From assembly GCA_029559035.1 (NCBI GenBank), contig JAKQCT010000003.1:1-64000 (forward strand): 64,000 nucleotides of DNA, given 5' to 3'. The DNA comes from Acidobacteriota bacterium. Lineage in GTDB: Bacteria; Acidobacteriota; UBA4820. This document shows, piece by piece, positions 41,871 to 49,781 of this stretch. How positions within the stretch are numbered: the first letter of the stretch is position 1; each line of letters opens with the position of its first letter. The position numbers were made by a program, and so were the translations under genes. The notes under the pieces were generated by a model. The model had not been told where the DNA came from. It worked only from the letters and a program-made list of their open reading frames with translations, and ran no database searches.

Positions 41871-42404
41871 ATGCCTGAAAGGTTGGGAAAAAGCTTCGCT
41901 CTGATACTCGTGGTCGTTATGCTCGCGGGCCTTGCCGGCAACATCCCGACGAAGGCCGGGAACAAGCCGATGTCGCTCTCGGACGCCATCGCCAAGGTGA
42001 AATGGTTCCAGGACCTCAAGAGCGAGGAAAAGGAATCCCTGAAGTCCGTCGCCTCGATACGCCGCGCGAAAGCGGGGGAGAAGATCATCGAGCAGGGCAA
42101 GAGCACTAAGAAGATAATCGTCGTCCTTGACGGAAAGGCCCAAGTGCTCGTCGACGGCAAGGAGGTCGCTATCCTGACGGGAGAGTTCATCGTGGGCGAG
42201 ATAGAGTTCCTCGACATGTCTCCTGCGAGCGCGGACGTGATCCTTCAGCAGGACGCGGACATCATCGAGATGGGCAACCTGGCTCTTTATTCATTGATGG
42301 ACAAGGAGCCGCGAATCGGGTACCTGCTGATGGCGGAGCTCGCAAGGCTAGAGGCGGAGCGCCTGCGCCTGACGAACCTGAGGTGGAAGGCCGTAGGGAA
42401 CTGA
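41871..42404 (+). CDS. Exported cyclic-nucleotide-binding-like protein
   Basis: 177 residues. The ATG at 41871 has GAAGGGAG upstream and gives a signal or anchor peptide (MPERLGKSFALILVVVMLAG). The rest is a cNMP-binding (CRP/cap family) jelly roll: IRRAKAGEKIIEQGKSTKKIIVVLDGKAQVLV, ILTGEFIVGEIEFL, then a C-terminal helix. In true cAMP binders the phosphate cassette reads GE..LL...PRxA; here it is GEIEFLDMSPASADV, so the ligand Arg is missing. A cNMP domain outside the cytoplasm is unusual, and it may bind something other than cyclic nucleotides. The frame starts further left (41757) but there is no ribosome site there. Single gene. Confidence 0.75.
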   Translation: MPERLGKSFALILVVVMLAGLAGNIPTKAGNKPMSLSDAIAKVKWFQDLKSEEKESLKSVASIRRAKAGEKIIEQGKSTKKIIVVLDGKAQVLVDGKEVAILTGEFIVGEIEFLDMSPASADVILQQDADIIEMGNLALYSLMDKEPRIGYLLMAELARLEAERLRLTNLRWKAVGN

Positions 42405-42506
42405 GCCCGACGCCGGGGACTATCGGGATTTCGGCGATCCATTTTTAAGATAAGGGGTTGACCGGGCGGTGCATGAGTGGAATTTTGTCCACTAAAAATT
42501 CTTAAT

Positions 42507-43736
42507 TCAAGACCTGACCCCATAGTTTTTATCGATGAACGATTCGATCCTGCGGAACATCTCTCCCGCGAGCCTTTCGAGGCCGCCCCTGACCGCCGCG
42601 ACCTCTTTGCCCTTCTCGAAGATCATGCTCGAGGGGTTCTCGTTCCTGCCGGGAAGAGAGATGCCGATGTCGGCCGCCTTCGATTCTCCGGGGCCGTTCA
42701 CGATGCATCCCATGACGGCGATCTTCAGGTTCTCGACGCCCTTCCTCTTCTTCTGCCATTCCGGCGCCCGTTCCCTGACGAAGGCTTCGATCCTGAAGGC
42801 GAGCTGCCTGTAAAGGTCGCCCGAGGTCCTTCCGCATCCGGGGCACGAGATTATCCTCGGCGAGAAATGCCTGATGTCGAGGGATTCGAGGATCTCCTTC
42901 GCGGCGTAAACCTCGTCCCGCCTGTCCCCTCCGGGAGCGGGTGTGAGAGAGACCCTCACCGTTTCGCCGATCCCTTCCGAGAGAAGGACTCCCGCGGCGA
43001 CCGAAGACCAGACGATCCCCTTCATCCCTCCGCCCGCTTCCGTCAGTCCGAGATGGAAGGGCTGGTCCGTTCTTTCCGCGAGCCTCCTGTAAAGGTATAT
43101 GAGGTCGTTCGGCTCGGTGGTCTTGCAGGAAAGGACGACCTGGTTCTTTTTGAGCCCCGCTTCGAAAGCCATATCGAGCGATGAAAGAACCGAGGCGATC
43201 ATGGCTTCGAGAAGGAGCTTGTCTTCGGGGGTCTTTTTCTTTTTTTTCGCGTTCGATCTTTCGAGCTTCGAGAGAAGCTCTTCATCTACCGAGCCTGAAT
43301 TGACGCCGATCCGGACGGCCTTCTTCAGCTTTTTCGCTATGGCGCAGATTTCGAAGAAATGCTCCCTTCGCGAGTCCCCCTTGCCCGTGTTGCCCGGGTT
43401 GATCCTGAACTTGTCGAGAGCCGCGGCGGCTTCGGGATTGTTCTCGAGAAGAATGTGGCCGTTGTAGTGAAAATCACCGATAAGAGGCGCGCCGCAGCCT
43501 TTTATAAGAAGCTCTCTCTTTATCTTCGGGACGGCCTTAGCCGCTTCGGGGGTGTTGACGGTGATCCTGAGCAGTTCCGACCCGGCATGCCAGAGCGAGA
43601 GCAGTTGTTCGACGGTGGAGCTAACATCCGAAGTGTCGGTGTCGGCCATCGACTGCACGCGGACAGGGTTCCTACCGCCTATGCCGATGTTGCCGACGGG
43701 AACTTCCGTTGTTTTTCGGGACCCGGTGGTTCTCAC
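42507..43736 (-). CDS. ispG: 4-hydroxy-3-methylbut-2-enyl diphosphate synthase
   Basis: 409 residues from a GTG at 43736 (AGGG 5-6 bases upstream). The longer open frame to 43994 is the shadow of etfA. Features: VPVGNIGIGGRNPVRVQSMADTDTSD at the N-terminus, ITVNTPEAAKAV, IGDFHYNGH, GVNSGSVDEELL, and the C-terminal [4Fe-4S] site (CPGCGRTSGDL and GCIVNGPGE with Glu). The enzyme makes HMBPP in the MEP isoprenoid pathway using two electrons, usually from flavodoxin or ferredoxin. It begins 1 base after the etfA stop, so electron-transfer flavoprotein and IspG are co-expressed. That placement is unusual and hints at a redox link, though ETF is not a known IspG donor. Confidence 0.96.
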   Translation of the reverse strand: MRTTGSRKTTEVPVGNIGIGGRNPVRVQSMADTDTSDVSSTVEQLLSLWHAGSELLRITVNTPEAAKAVPKIKRELLIKGCGAPLIGDFHYNGHILLENNPEAAAALDKFRINPGNTGKGDSRREHFFEICAIAKKLKKAVRIGVNSGSVDEELLSKLERSNAKKKKKTPEDKLLLEAMIASVLSSLDMAFEAGLKKNQVVLSCKTTEPNDLIYLYRRLAERTDQPFHLGLTEAGGGMKGIVWSSVAAGVLLSEGIGETVRVSLTPAPGGDRRDEVYAAKEILESLDIRHFSPRIISCPGCGRTSGDLYRQLAFRIEAFVRERAPEWQKKRKGVENLKIAVMGCIVNGPGESKAADIGISLPGRNENPSSMIFEKGKEVAAVRGGLERLAGEMFRRIESFIDKNYGVRS

Positions 43737-43737
43737 T

Positions 43738-44715
43738 TCAGCCCTGTTCTTTGAGGGCTTTGATTTCCTTTGTGAGAAGAGGGACCACTTCGAAGAGGTC
43801 TCCGAGGACGCCGTAAGTCGCGACCGAGAAGATCGGCGCGTCCTTGTCCTTGTTGATCGCCACGATAACCTTCGAGGAGGACATCCCCGCAAGGTGCTGG
43901 ATGGCGCCCGAAATGCCGCAGGCGACATAGAGCGACGGCGAAACGACCTTTCCCGTCTGCCCGACCTGGTGGGCATGAGGAACCCAGCCGGCATCGACGG
44001 CGGCCCTCGAAGCCCCCATGGCGCCGCCGAGCGTCTTGGCCAGTTCGGCGATCATCGGGAAGTTCTCGGGGCCTTTCATGCCGCGCCCGCCGGAAACGAT
44101 TATGTCCGCTTCCGCCACGTCGAGAAGTTCTCCCGAGCCTTTTTCAATGCCTTCGACGACCGAGCTATTCAGCCCGTCGACGGCGGGAACGGAAGATTCG
44201 ACTGCGGCTTCCGCGGATTCTTCCGCGAACGGAAAAACGTTTGGCCTTAGAGTCGCGACGAAAGGATGGCCTGCGACGGGTGACACCTTCTGCATCGCCT
44301 TGCCGGAGAAGATCGGCCTGGTGAAAACGGCTGTATCGCCGTCGGCTTCCGCCGCGACCGCGTCGGACACGAGCCCGGCGTCGAGGTAGGCGGCCGTGAG
44401 AGGGGCGATATCCTTCCCCATGGCGGTCGCCGAGAAAAAGACCGCGTCGGCCTTCATGTTCTTTGCCGTTTCAGCCGCCGCCTTGGCGTACAACGAGTTC
44501 GAGATCTTCGCGAAGGCGTCGCCATCCACGGCCACCGCCTTCCTGACCCCCGCCCTGCCCGCGGTTTTCGCGGCATCGGCAATATTCTTTCCTATGAAAA
44601 GCCCGGTGACCTCTCCGCCGGTTTTCTCCGCGAGCTTCTTTGCCGCGGAGGCGGCCTCGAGGGAGGATTTCTTTATCTGTCCGTCGCGCACTTCGAAATA
44701 GACGAGAATGTTCAT
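43738..44715 (-). CDS. etfA: Electron transfer flavoprotein alpha subunit
   Basis: 325 residues. N-terminal domain ([25 protein letters not shown]) and C-terminal FAD domain with the ETF-alpha signature [66 protein letters not shown]. With EtfB it carries electrons from acyl-CoA or other flavin dehydrogenases to the respiratory chain. No extra ferredoxin domain, so a standard rather than clearly bifurcating type; that distinction cannot be made from this alone. 9 bp downstream of etfB; ispG follows immediately. Confidence 0.97.
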   Translation of the reverse strand: MNILVYFEVRDGQIKKSSLEAASAAKKLAEKTGGEVTGLFIGKNIADAAKTAGRAGVRKAVAVDGDAFAKISNSLYAKAAAETAKNMKADAVFFSATAMGKDIAPLTAAYLDAGLVSDAVAAEADGDTAVFTRPIFSGKAMQKVSPVAGHPFVATLRPNVFPFAEESAEAAVESSVPAVDGLNSSVVEGIEKGSGELLDVAEADIIVSGGRGMKGPENFPMIAELAKTLGGAMGASRAAVDAGWVPHAHQVGQTGKVVSPSLYVACGISGAIQHLAGMSSSKVIVAINKDKDAPIFSVATYGVLGDLFEVVPLLTKEIKALKEQG

Positions 44716-44724
44716 GGCGGCCTC

Positions 44725-45510
44725 CTAGAAAACCTTCGCTTCTTCGTGGAGAAGCTTGACCAGTTCTTTGGCCTGGGCGGCGGGTTCGCCTTCGATCACT
44801 CGTCCCTGGGGCCTTGGCGGAGGGGCGGCGTAGCCCCTCGATACTACCTTGTTTGCCTTCGGCCCCGCGCTGTTCTCGTCGAATCCGAGGTCTTTCGCGG
44901 TGAGGGTCTTTACCTCTTTCTTCTTGGCGGCCATGATCCCCTTGAGGCTCGGGTATCTCGGTTCGTTGAGCCCCTTCTGGCAGGTGACGAGCGCCGGGAG
45001 AGGGAAGGAAAGGAGCTCAAGCCCGCCCTCGATCTCCCTCTTCGCCTTCGCCGAGTTGTTCTCGATCTCGAGCGAGGTGACGACGGCGGCGACGGGGATG
45101 CCGAGAATGGCGGCAACCATTGAGCCGACGGCCTGGCTGTCTCCTCCCACGCCCTGCTTTCCCGCGAGGACCAGGTCGAACTGCTCCGAGGAGAGCGCCT
45201 TCGCGATCACCTTGGCGGTGGAAAGGGCGTCGAGGTCGCCGAAGAGCGGGTCACTTATGAGGACCGCGCTGTCCGCGCCCATCGCCATCGCCTGCCTCAG
45301 GCTCTTGGTGGAATCTTCTCCGCCCATGGTGAGCGCCACCACTTCGCCGCCGAACTTCTCTTTCAGCTTGAGGCCTTCTTCGACCGCGAACTCGTCGTAT
45401 GGGCTTATCACCCAGTTGTCGCCGAGGAATTCGAGCGAACCGCCGTCGGGACCGATCTTGACCCTAGTCTCGGTATCACGGACATGCTTGATCAGGACGT
45501 AAATTTTCAT
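44725..45510 (-). CDS. etfB: Electron transfer flavoprotein beta subunit
   Basis: 261 residues. MKIYVLIKHVRDTETRVKI start, DEFAVEEGLKLKE, ALTMGGEDSTKSLRQAMAMGADSAVLI, LAGKQGVGGDSQAVGSMVA and the C-terminal recognition-loop segment (ALVTCQKGLNEPRYPSLKGIMAAKKK), which follows the ETF-beta signature closely. Forms the heterodimer with EtfA encoded next. Lies 21 bp after fabF in the leftward acpP operon, so expression may be tied to fatty acid metabolism. Confidence 0.97.
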   Translation of the reverse strand: MKIYVLIKHVRDTETRVKIGPDGGSLEFLGDNWVISPYDEFAVEEGLKLKEKFGGEVVALTMGGEDSTKSLRQAMAMGADSAVLISDPLFGDLDALSTAKVIAKALSSEQFDLVLAGKQGVGGDSQAVGSMVAAILGIPVAAVVTSLEIENNSAKAKREIEGGLELLSFPLPALVTCQKGLNEPRYPSLKGIMAAKKKEVKTLTAKDLGFDENSAGPKANKVVSRGYAAPPPRPQGRVIEGEPAAQAKELVKLLHEEAKVF

Positions 45511-45531
45511 TTTTTACCTCTGCGGGATGGG

Positions 45532-46767
45532 TTATTCTTCAAAACGGGAGAAAACAAGACAAGCGTTGGTGCCCCCGAACCCGAAGGAATTCGTCAGGAC
45601 ATGGTTGATCCTGTGAGGCCGCGAAATCTTGGGTACATAGTCCAGGTCGCAGTTCGGGTCGGGAGTCTGAATGTTGATGGTGGGAGGCAGAGTGTTGTCC
45701 AGAAGGGAGTGAATGCAGACTATCGACTCCACCGCGCCCGCCGCGCCTAGAAGATGGCCGAACTCGCTCTTTGAGGACGATACGGCAGGAGGATTCTCGC
45801 CGAAGGTCCTCTTGACGGCGAGGGTCTCGACCTTGTCCCCGTGCGGAGTGGCCGTCCCGTGGGCGTTGATGTAATCTATCTGCTCGGGCCTGAGGCCGGA
45901 GTCCTTCAGTACGTTCTTCATGACTCTCATCGGACCGTCACCGTCTTCCGATGGGGCGCTTATGTGGTAGGCATCGCCGGACTGGCCGAACCCGGTCAGC
46001 TCGCAGATGATCTTCGCCCCCCTTTTCCTCGCGTGCTCGAGTTCTTCGAGGATCAGGACGCCCGCTCCTTCGCCCATGACGAAGCCGTCCCTGTTCAGGT
46101 CGTAAGGCCTGGAAGCCGTAGCCGGGTCGTCGTTGCGGGTGGAAAGGGCTCCCATCGAGGAGAATCCGGCGATTGAGAGGGGCGTTATCGCCGCTTCGGC
46201 TCCTCCCGAGATCATGACATCTGCTTCGCCGTACTGGATGGACCTGTAAGACATGCCTATCGAATGGGCGGATGTCGCGCATGCAGTGACCGTGGAGAAG
46301 TTTGGGCCCTTCGCGCCGTATTTGATGGAAACCAGACCGCTGGCCATGTTGATGATGATCCCGGGAATAAAGAAAGGCGTCACCCTGGACGGGCCCTTTT
46401 CGAGGAGCACCCTGAAGACATCCTCGATCATGTTCAGCCCGCCGATGCCAGAGCCAATCGCCACACCGATGTTTTCGGCGTTCTCGGGAGTGATCTGCAG
46501 TCCCGACATTTTCATGGCTTCTTCCGAGGCGACCAAGGCGAACTGGATGAACCTGTCGACCCTCCTTGCCTCTTTCTTGTCCATGTGGTTCAGGGGGTCG
46601 AAGCCTTTGACCTCGGCGGCGATCTTGGCGGGCATGTTGGAGGCGTCGAAAAGCGTTATGGCGCCAACGCCGTTGACGCCGTTCTTCACGCTTTCCCAGG
46701 TCTCGGGGGCTGTCTTTCCCACGGGGGTGATCGCTCCGACCCCCGTCACTACTACTCTTCTTTTCAA
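45532..46767 (-). CDS. fabF: Beta-ketoacyl-ACP synthase II
   Basis: 411 residues. Thiolase-fold condensing enzyme with catalytic Cys163 (VTACATSAHS), the two His in NAHGTATPHGD and SEFGHLLGAAGA, and the C-terminal NSFGFGGTNACLVF. It extends acyl-ACP in type II fatty acid synthesis. The first codon is TTG at 46767; it is the only start that keeps the conserved RRVVVTGVGAITPVG strand. Follows acpP by 11 bp. Confidence 0.97.
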   Translation of the reverse strand: MKRRVVVTGVGAITPVGKTAPETWESVKNGVNGVGAITLFDASNMPAKIAAEVKGFDPLNHMDKKEARRVDRFIQFALVASEEAMKMSGLQITPENAENIGVAIGSGIGGLNMIEDVFRVLLEKGPSRVTPFFIPGIIINMASGLVSIKYGAKGPNFSTVTACATSAHSIGMSYRSIQYGEADVMISGGAEAAITPLSIAGFSSMGALSTRNDDPATASRPYDLNRDGFVMGEGAGVLILEELEHARKRGAKIICELTGFGQSGDAYHISAPSEDGDGPMRVMKNVLKDSGLRPEQIDYINAHGTATPHGDKVETLAVKRTFGENPPAVSSSKSEFGHLLGAAGAVESIVCIHSLLDNTLPPTINIQTPDPNCDLDYVPKISRPHRINHVLTNSFGFGGTNACLVFSRFEE

Positions 46768-46778
46768 TTCAGTACCGC

Positions 46779-47018
46779 TCAGTTCTTTCCGGTATGGGCC
46801 TTGATATAATCGATGGCGGCCTGTACCGTCTGGATCTTCTCGGCCTCTTCGTCCGAGATCTCGATGCCGAACTCCTCTTCAAGCGCCATGATGAGTTCGA
46901 CCGTGTCCAGGGAGTCGGCGCCGAGGTCGTTGATAAAGGAAGCTTCGGTCTTTACCTGGGCTTCTTCCACGCTCAACTGATCCGCGATTATGTGTTTGAC
47001 TTTTTCTTCAATGCTCAT
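46779..47018 (-). CDS. acpP: Acyl carrier protein
   Basis: 79 residues, acidic, with the phosphopantetheine attachment site [18 protein letters not shown] (Ser36). Carries acyl chains during fatty acid synthesis. A strong AAGGAG-type ribosome site precedes the ATG, as expected for a highly expressed protein. First gene of the leftward operon acpP-fabF-etfB-etfA-ispG, driven by the promoter at 47047-47075. Confidence 0.98.
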   Translation of the reverse strand: MSIEEKVKHIIADQLSVEEAQVKTEASFINDLGADSLDTVELIMALEEEFGIEISDEEAEKIQTVQAAIDYIKAHTGKN

Positions 47019-47046
47019 ATTATCTCCTTCCTAAAAACGAATGGCT

Positions 47047-47075
47047 ATTCTACAAAACCTTTTCAAAAAATTCAA
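47047..47075 (-). promoter_or_regulatory. Strong sigma-70 promoter of the acpP operon
   Basis: On the minus strand TTGAAT (47070-47075, 4/6), a T-rich 17-bp spacer and TAGAAT (47047-47052, 5/6). It lies about 29 bp upstream of the acpP start. On the other strand TAAAAT at 47106-47111 may serve the divergent prenyl synthase gene. Confidence 0.7.
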
Positions 47076-47147
47076 GTTCTCCGTGCAAGAATGTCCGTTT
47101 CGTTGTAAAATACGCCCTCGGCGCTGAACGCGTTTGAAGGAGTCAAT

Positions 47148-48173
47148 TTGGCAGGCAAGAGAACCCTGTACGTGCTAAAAGACAAGGCGGAGGTCCTTTC
47201 GATAAGGAACGAGATCAACCAAGTCGTGGGCGAGCGGCTCAAGGAGGTCGAGAAGATAATAGCCAAGAGGCTGAGATCCCCGTACATCCCGATAGCTGAA
47301 ATGGGACAGTACCTGGCCGCTTCGGCGGGGAAGAGGCTCCGGCCCACCCTGGTCTTTCTCGCTTCCGAGCTCGTGGGCTACCGGGGCGGCAAGGATGTCA
47401 CCTACGCGGCCATCCTCGAGTTCATTCACACCGCCACGCTGGTTCACGACGACATCGTCGATCAGGCGATCCTCCGCAGGGGAAAGGCGAGCCTCCATAC
47501 GCGCTGGGGAAGCGAGTCGGCCGTCCTGATGGGCGACTACCTCCTGATCTCCGCGGTCCAGATGGCGACCTCGATGGAGTGGAACGAGATACAGCCGATG
47601 ATCGCCGGGACGGCCAAGAGCCTTATCGAAGGCGAACTTCTCCAGAGCCACCGGCTGTACGACCTGACGATCACCGAAGAAGAGTACATGGAGATAATCG
47701 AGCTGAAAACCGCGAGGTTGTTCTCCACATGCGTGACGATACCTCCGATCCTCAAGGCGGCGGACAGGACTGTGGTGGAAGCCATGAGGACTTACGGCCT
47801 TTCAATAGGTATGGCTTTCCAGATCGTGGACGACTGTCTCGATTTCATGTCGGACGAAAAGACACTGGGCAAGCCGGTCGGACAGGACCTGAAGGAGGGA
47901 AAAATCACGCTTCCCCTTATTTTGCTTAGAGATACCGGGAAACCCGAGGACCGGGAATTCCTCGAGGCCATAGTGGCCGGGAGAAGGTTCGATCCCCGCA
48001 CGCTGGAAGAACTGGCAGAGAGAGTTTCGACCGGTGGTTTTGTGGACCGGGCGCTGAACATCGCCCACGATTTCGCGCTGCGGGCCGACGAAAGCCTTTC
48101 ATGTTTTGAAGATTCAAAAACCCTTCAACTCCTCGCGAAGTTGCCCGAGTTCATCCTCAAGCGGAGCTATTGA
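47148..48173 (+). CDS. Long-chain polyprenyl diphosphate synthase
   Basis: 341 residues, TTG start at 47148 with GAAGGAG 7 bases upstream. All-alpha trans-prenyltransferase with the first Asp-rich motif LVHDDIVD, GKRLRP (pyrophosphate binding) and second motif FQIVDDCLD, plus GQDLKEGKITLPLI. Small residues before the first Asp motif (IHTATLVHDD) suggest a long chain product (C30-C50) for quinones, as in IspB/HepT. It could supply the UbiA-family enzyme at 14707. Its stop overlaps the start of a HAD hydrolase gene. Confidence 0.94.
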   Translation: MAGKRTLYVLKDKAEVLSIRNEINQVVGERLKEVEKIIAKRLRSPYIPIAEMGQYLAASAGKRLRPTLVFLASELVGYRGGKDVTYAAILEFIHTATLVHDDIVDQAILRRGKASLHTRWGSESAVLMGDYLLISAVQMATSMEWNEIQPMIAGTAKSLIEGELLQSHRLYDLTITEEEYMEIIELKTARLFSTCVTIPPILKAADRTVVEAMRTYGLSIGMAFQIVDDCLDFMSDEKTLGKPVGQDLKEGKITLPLILLRDTGKPEDREFLEAIVAGRRFDPRTLEELAERVSTGGFVDRALNIAHDFALRADESLSCFEDSKTLQLLAKLPEFILKRSY

Positions 48174-48880
48174 TGGGACGGTACAGGTGGCTCTTCTTCG
48201 ACCTGTTCGACACCCTGGTCGTGGTCGACGAGGAGATCTATTATAAAGGCAAGGCGGAATCGGCGGAGGCCGCAGGGCTTGACCCTGACGAGTTCATCGA
48301 GGCCTGGAGATCGACCAGCGAACCTGCTCTCGTCGGAAAGCTGAAGGACCCTTTCGCCAGGGCGACCGAGGCTCTGAAGATCCTGGGCAAGGAAGAGCGG
48401 TCGCTCTCGGCGAAGATCGCGATGTATGATATCGAGGTCCTCCAGAGATGCGTTTCCTTTTATGACGGAGCTACCGAAACTCTGACGGTCCTTAGGGACC
48501 GCGGGTTCAATCTCGCCCTGCTGAGCAACGCGACCGCCACGACCGCTTTCATCGTCTCTACCCTTCACCTCAGGGACCGGCTCGACCATCTTGTCTTCTC
48601 TTATGAGATCGGCTGCAGGAAACCCGATCCCCGCTTCTATCAGATCGCCCTGGAAAGGACCCTGGCGGTCCCTGAAGAATCGCTTTTCATCGCCGACGGG
48701 GCGAACCGGGAACTGGACGCGGCGCGCGACGCCGGGATAGAAACCCTGAAGATCTGTCACCCGGTCAAAGCCCTCACTTTCATGAACCGCGATAATATGA
48801 GTTCCGACGGCCACAGGGAGGTGGGATCTTTTTCCGAACTGCTGGCTCTCGAAGATCTTCAGAATTCCAAAAGCGTATAG
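48173..48880 (+). CDS. HAD-superfamily hydrolase
   Basis: 235 residues. Motif I FFDLFDTLV (catalytic Asp and general-acid Asp), motif II LLSNATAT (Ser/Asn), motif III Lys in GCRKPDPRFY and motif IV FIADGANRELDAARDAG. The helical cap between motifs I and II is about 90 residues, the subfamily I type (phosphoglycolate phosphatase or haloacid dehalogenase-like). Substrate unknown. Its ATG overlaps the stop of the prenyl diphosphate synthase, so a role in prenyl-phosphate metabolism is possible but unproven. Confidence 0.88.
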   Translation: MGRYRWLFFDLFDTLVVVDEEIYYKGKAESAEAAGLDPDEFIEAWRSTSEPALVGKLKDPFARATEALKILGKEERSLSAKIAMYDIEVLQRCVSFYDGATETLTVLRDRGFNLALLSNATATTAFIVSTLHLRDRLDHLVFSYEIGCRKPDPRFYQIALERTLAVPEESLFIADGANRELDAARDAGIETLKICHPVKALTFMNRDNMSSDGHREVGSFSELLALEDLQNSKSV

Positions 48881-49003
48881 ATTGGGCTTGATTCTGCGAC
48901 CACTCCAACTAATTGCGGTGGAGTCGAAGACTTTATAAAATTTCAGCATGGCGCTTTTCTGAACGAGCTTTCGGTATTATTTCAAAAGGTAATTTGTAAT
49001 TAC

Positions 49004-49032
49004 TTGACAACAAAGAAGTTTTGTTATAGGAT
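49004..49032 (+). promoter_or_regulatory. Promoter for the transglycosylase gene, possibly giving a leaderless mRNA
   Basis: Perfect TTGACA (49004-49009), a 17-bp spacer and TAGGAT (49027-49032, 4/6). The first in-frame ATG is at 49040, just where transcription would start; another ATG is at 49064. Confidence 0.55.
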
Positions 49033-49039
49033 AGCCCCC

Positions 49040-49732
49040 ATGCCAAGAAAAAGAATCCGAAAGATGTTGAATATTTTCGTAGCCGCCTCGTTGCCCGCCA
49101 TCTTCCTGGTGATGGCTCTCAAGGCTGCCGGCCAGGTGGAGCCCGAGGTGGTGAAGGCTGCGGAGCGGGCAACCGGCCGGACCGCGACGACCCCTGATCT
49201 TCGGCATGCCGCTGCGAACGATGGCGCCAAAGAAGCCGCTGTCAAGGAGCAGTTCGTCCTCGCTTCGGATTTTCGATGGATCGAGACGTCGAGGGATTTG
49301 AACGGGCTTCTGGAAAAGTACAAGACCGAATGGTCCGAAAAGGACAAGACCGACGTGGTCGAGACCCTGCTCGACATCGAATCTGAATACGGCTTCAAAC
49401 CCGACCTTTTCCTGAGGCTCATGGAAGTCGAAAGCAACTTCAGGATCAGGGCCGTTTCAAGGGACGGCGCGAGGGGGCTTTGCCAGATTCAGCCGGAGAC
49501 CGCGAGGCACATATCCAGGAGGCTGGGTCAGCCCCCGATCCCGGAGGAGATGCTTTTCGATCCCGTCCTCAACCTGCGCCTCTCGGCCGCTTACCTGGAT
49601 TACCTCGAGAAGAAATACAAGGCCCTGCCCAAAGCCATCAGCGCTTACAACATGGGGCCGGGAGCCTTCTCCAGGGCCTACGGCGAGGGCGGGATACCCA
49701 AGGGCAGATACCACGACCTCCTTACCCGCTGA
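49040..49732 (+). CDS. Lytic transglycosylase (SLT domain)
   Basis: 230 residues. A basic N-terminus and hydrophobic signal/anchor (MLNIFVAASLPAIFLVMAL), a variable linker of about 90 residues, then an SLT domain: LFLRLMEVESNFRIRAVSRDGARGLCQIQPETAR with the catalytic Glu in MEVESNF, and ISAYNMGPGAFSRAYGEG at the end. It cleaves peptidoglycan to 1,6-anhydro-muropeptides in the periplasm. The start is uncertain: ATG 49040 lacks a Shine-Dalgarno and sits at the predicted transcription start; ATG 49064 has only a weak one. Separate promoter at 49004. Confidence 0.9.
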   Translation: MPRKRIRKMLNIFVAASLPAIFLVMALKAAGQVEPEVVKAAERATGRTATTPDLRHAAANDGAKEAAVKEQFVLASDFRWIETSRDLNGLLEKYKTEWSEKDKTDVVETLLDIESEYGFKPDLFLRLMEVESNFRIRAVSRDGARGLCQIQPETARHISRRLGQPPIPEEMLFDPVLNLRLSAAYLDYLEKKYKALPKAISAYNMGPGAFSRAYGEGGIPKGRYHDLLTR

Positions 49733-49735
49733 AAT

Positions 49736-49764
49736 TTCCCACTTCATCAAAACTGATTTATAAT
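49736..49764 (+). promoter_or_regulatory. Possible promoter of the DUF4388 gene
   Basis: Perfect TATAAT (49759-49764) 18 bp before the ATG, with TTCCCA (4/6) at 17-bp spacing. Confidence 0.45.
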
Positions 49765-49781
49765 TACAGGCCGGAGGAACG

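Noticed and set aside
43737-43994. N-terminal extension of the ispG frame
   Set aside because: Overlaps etfA in another frame; Arg/Ser-rich; IspG homology begins after the GTG at 43736.
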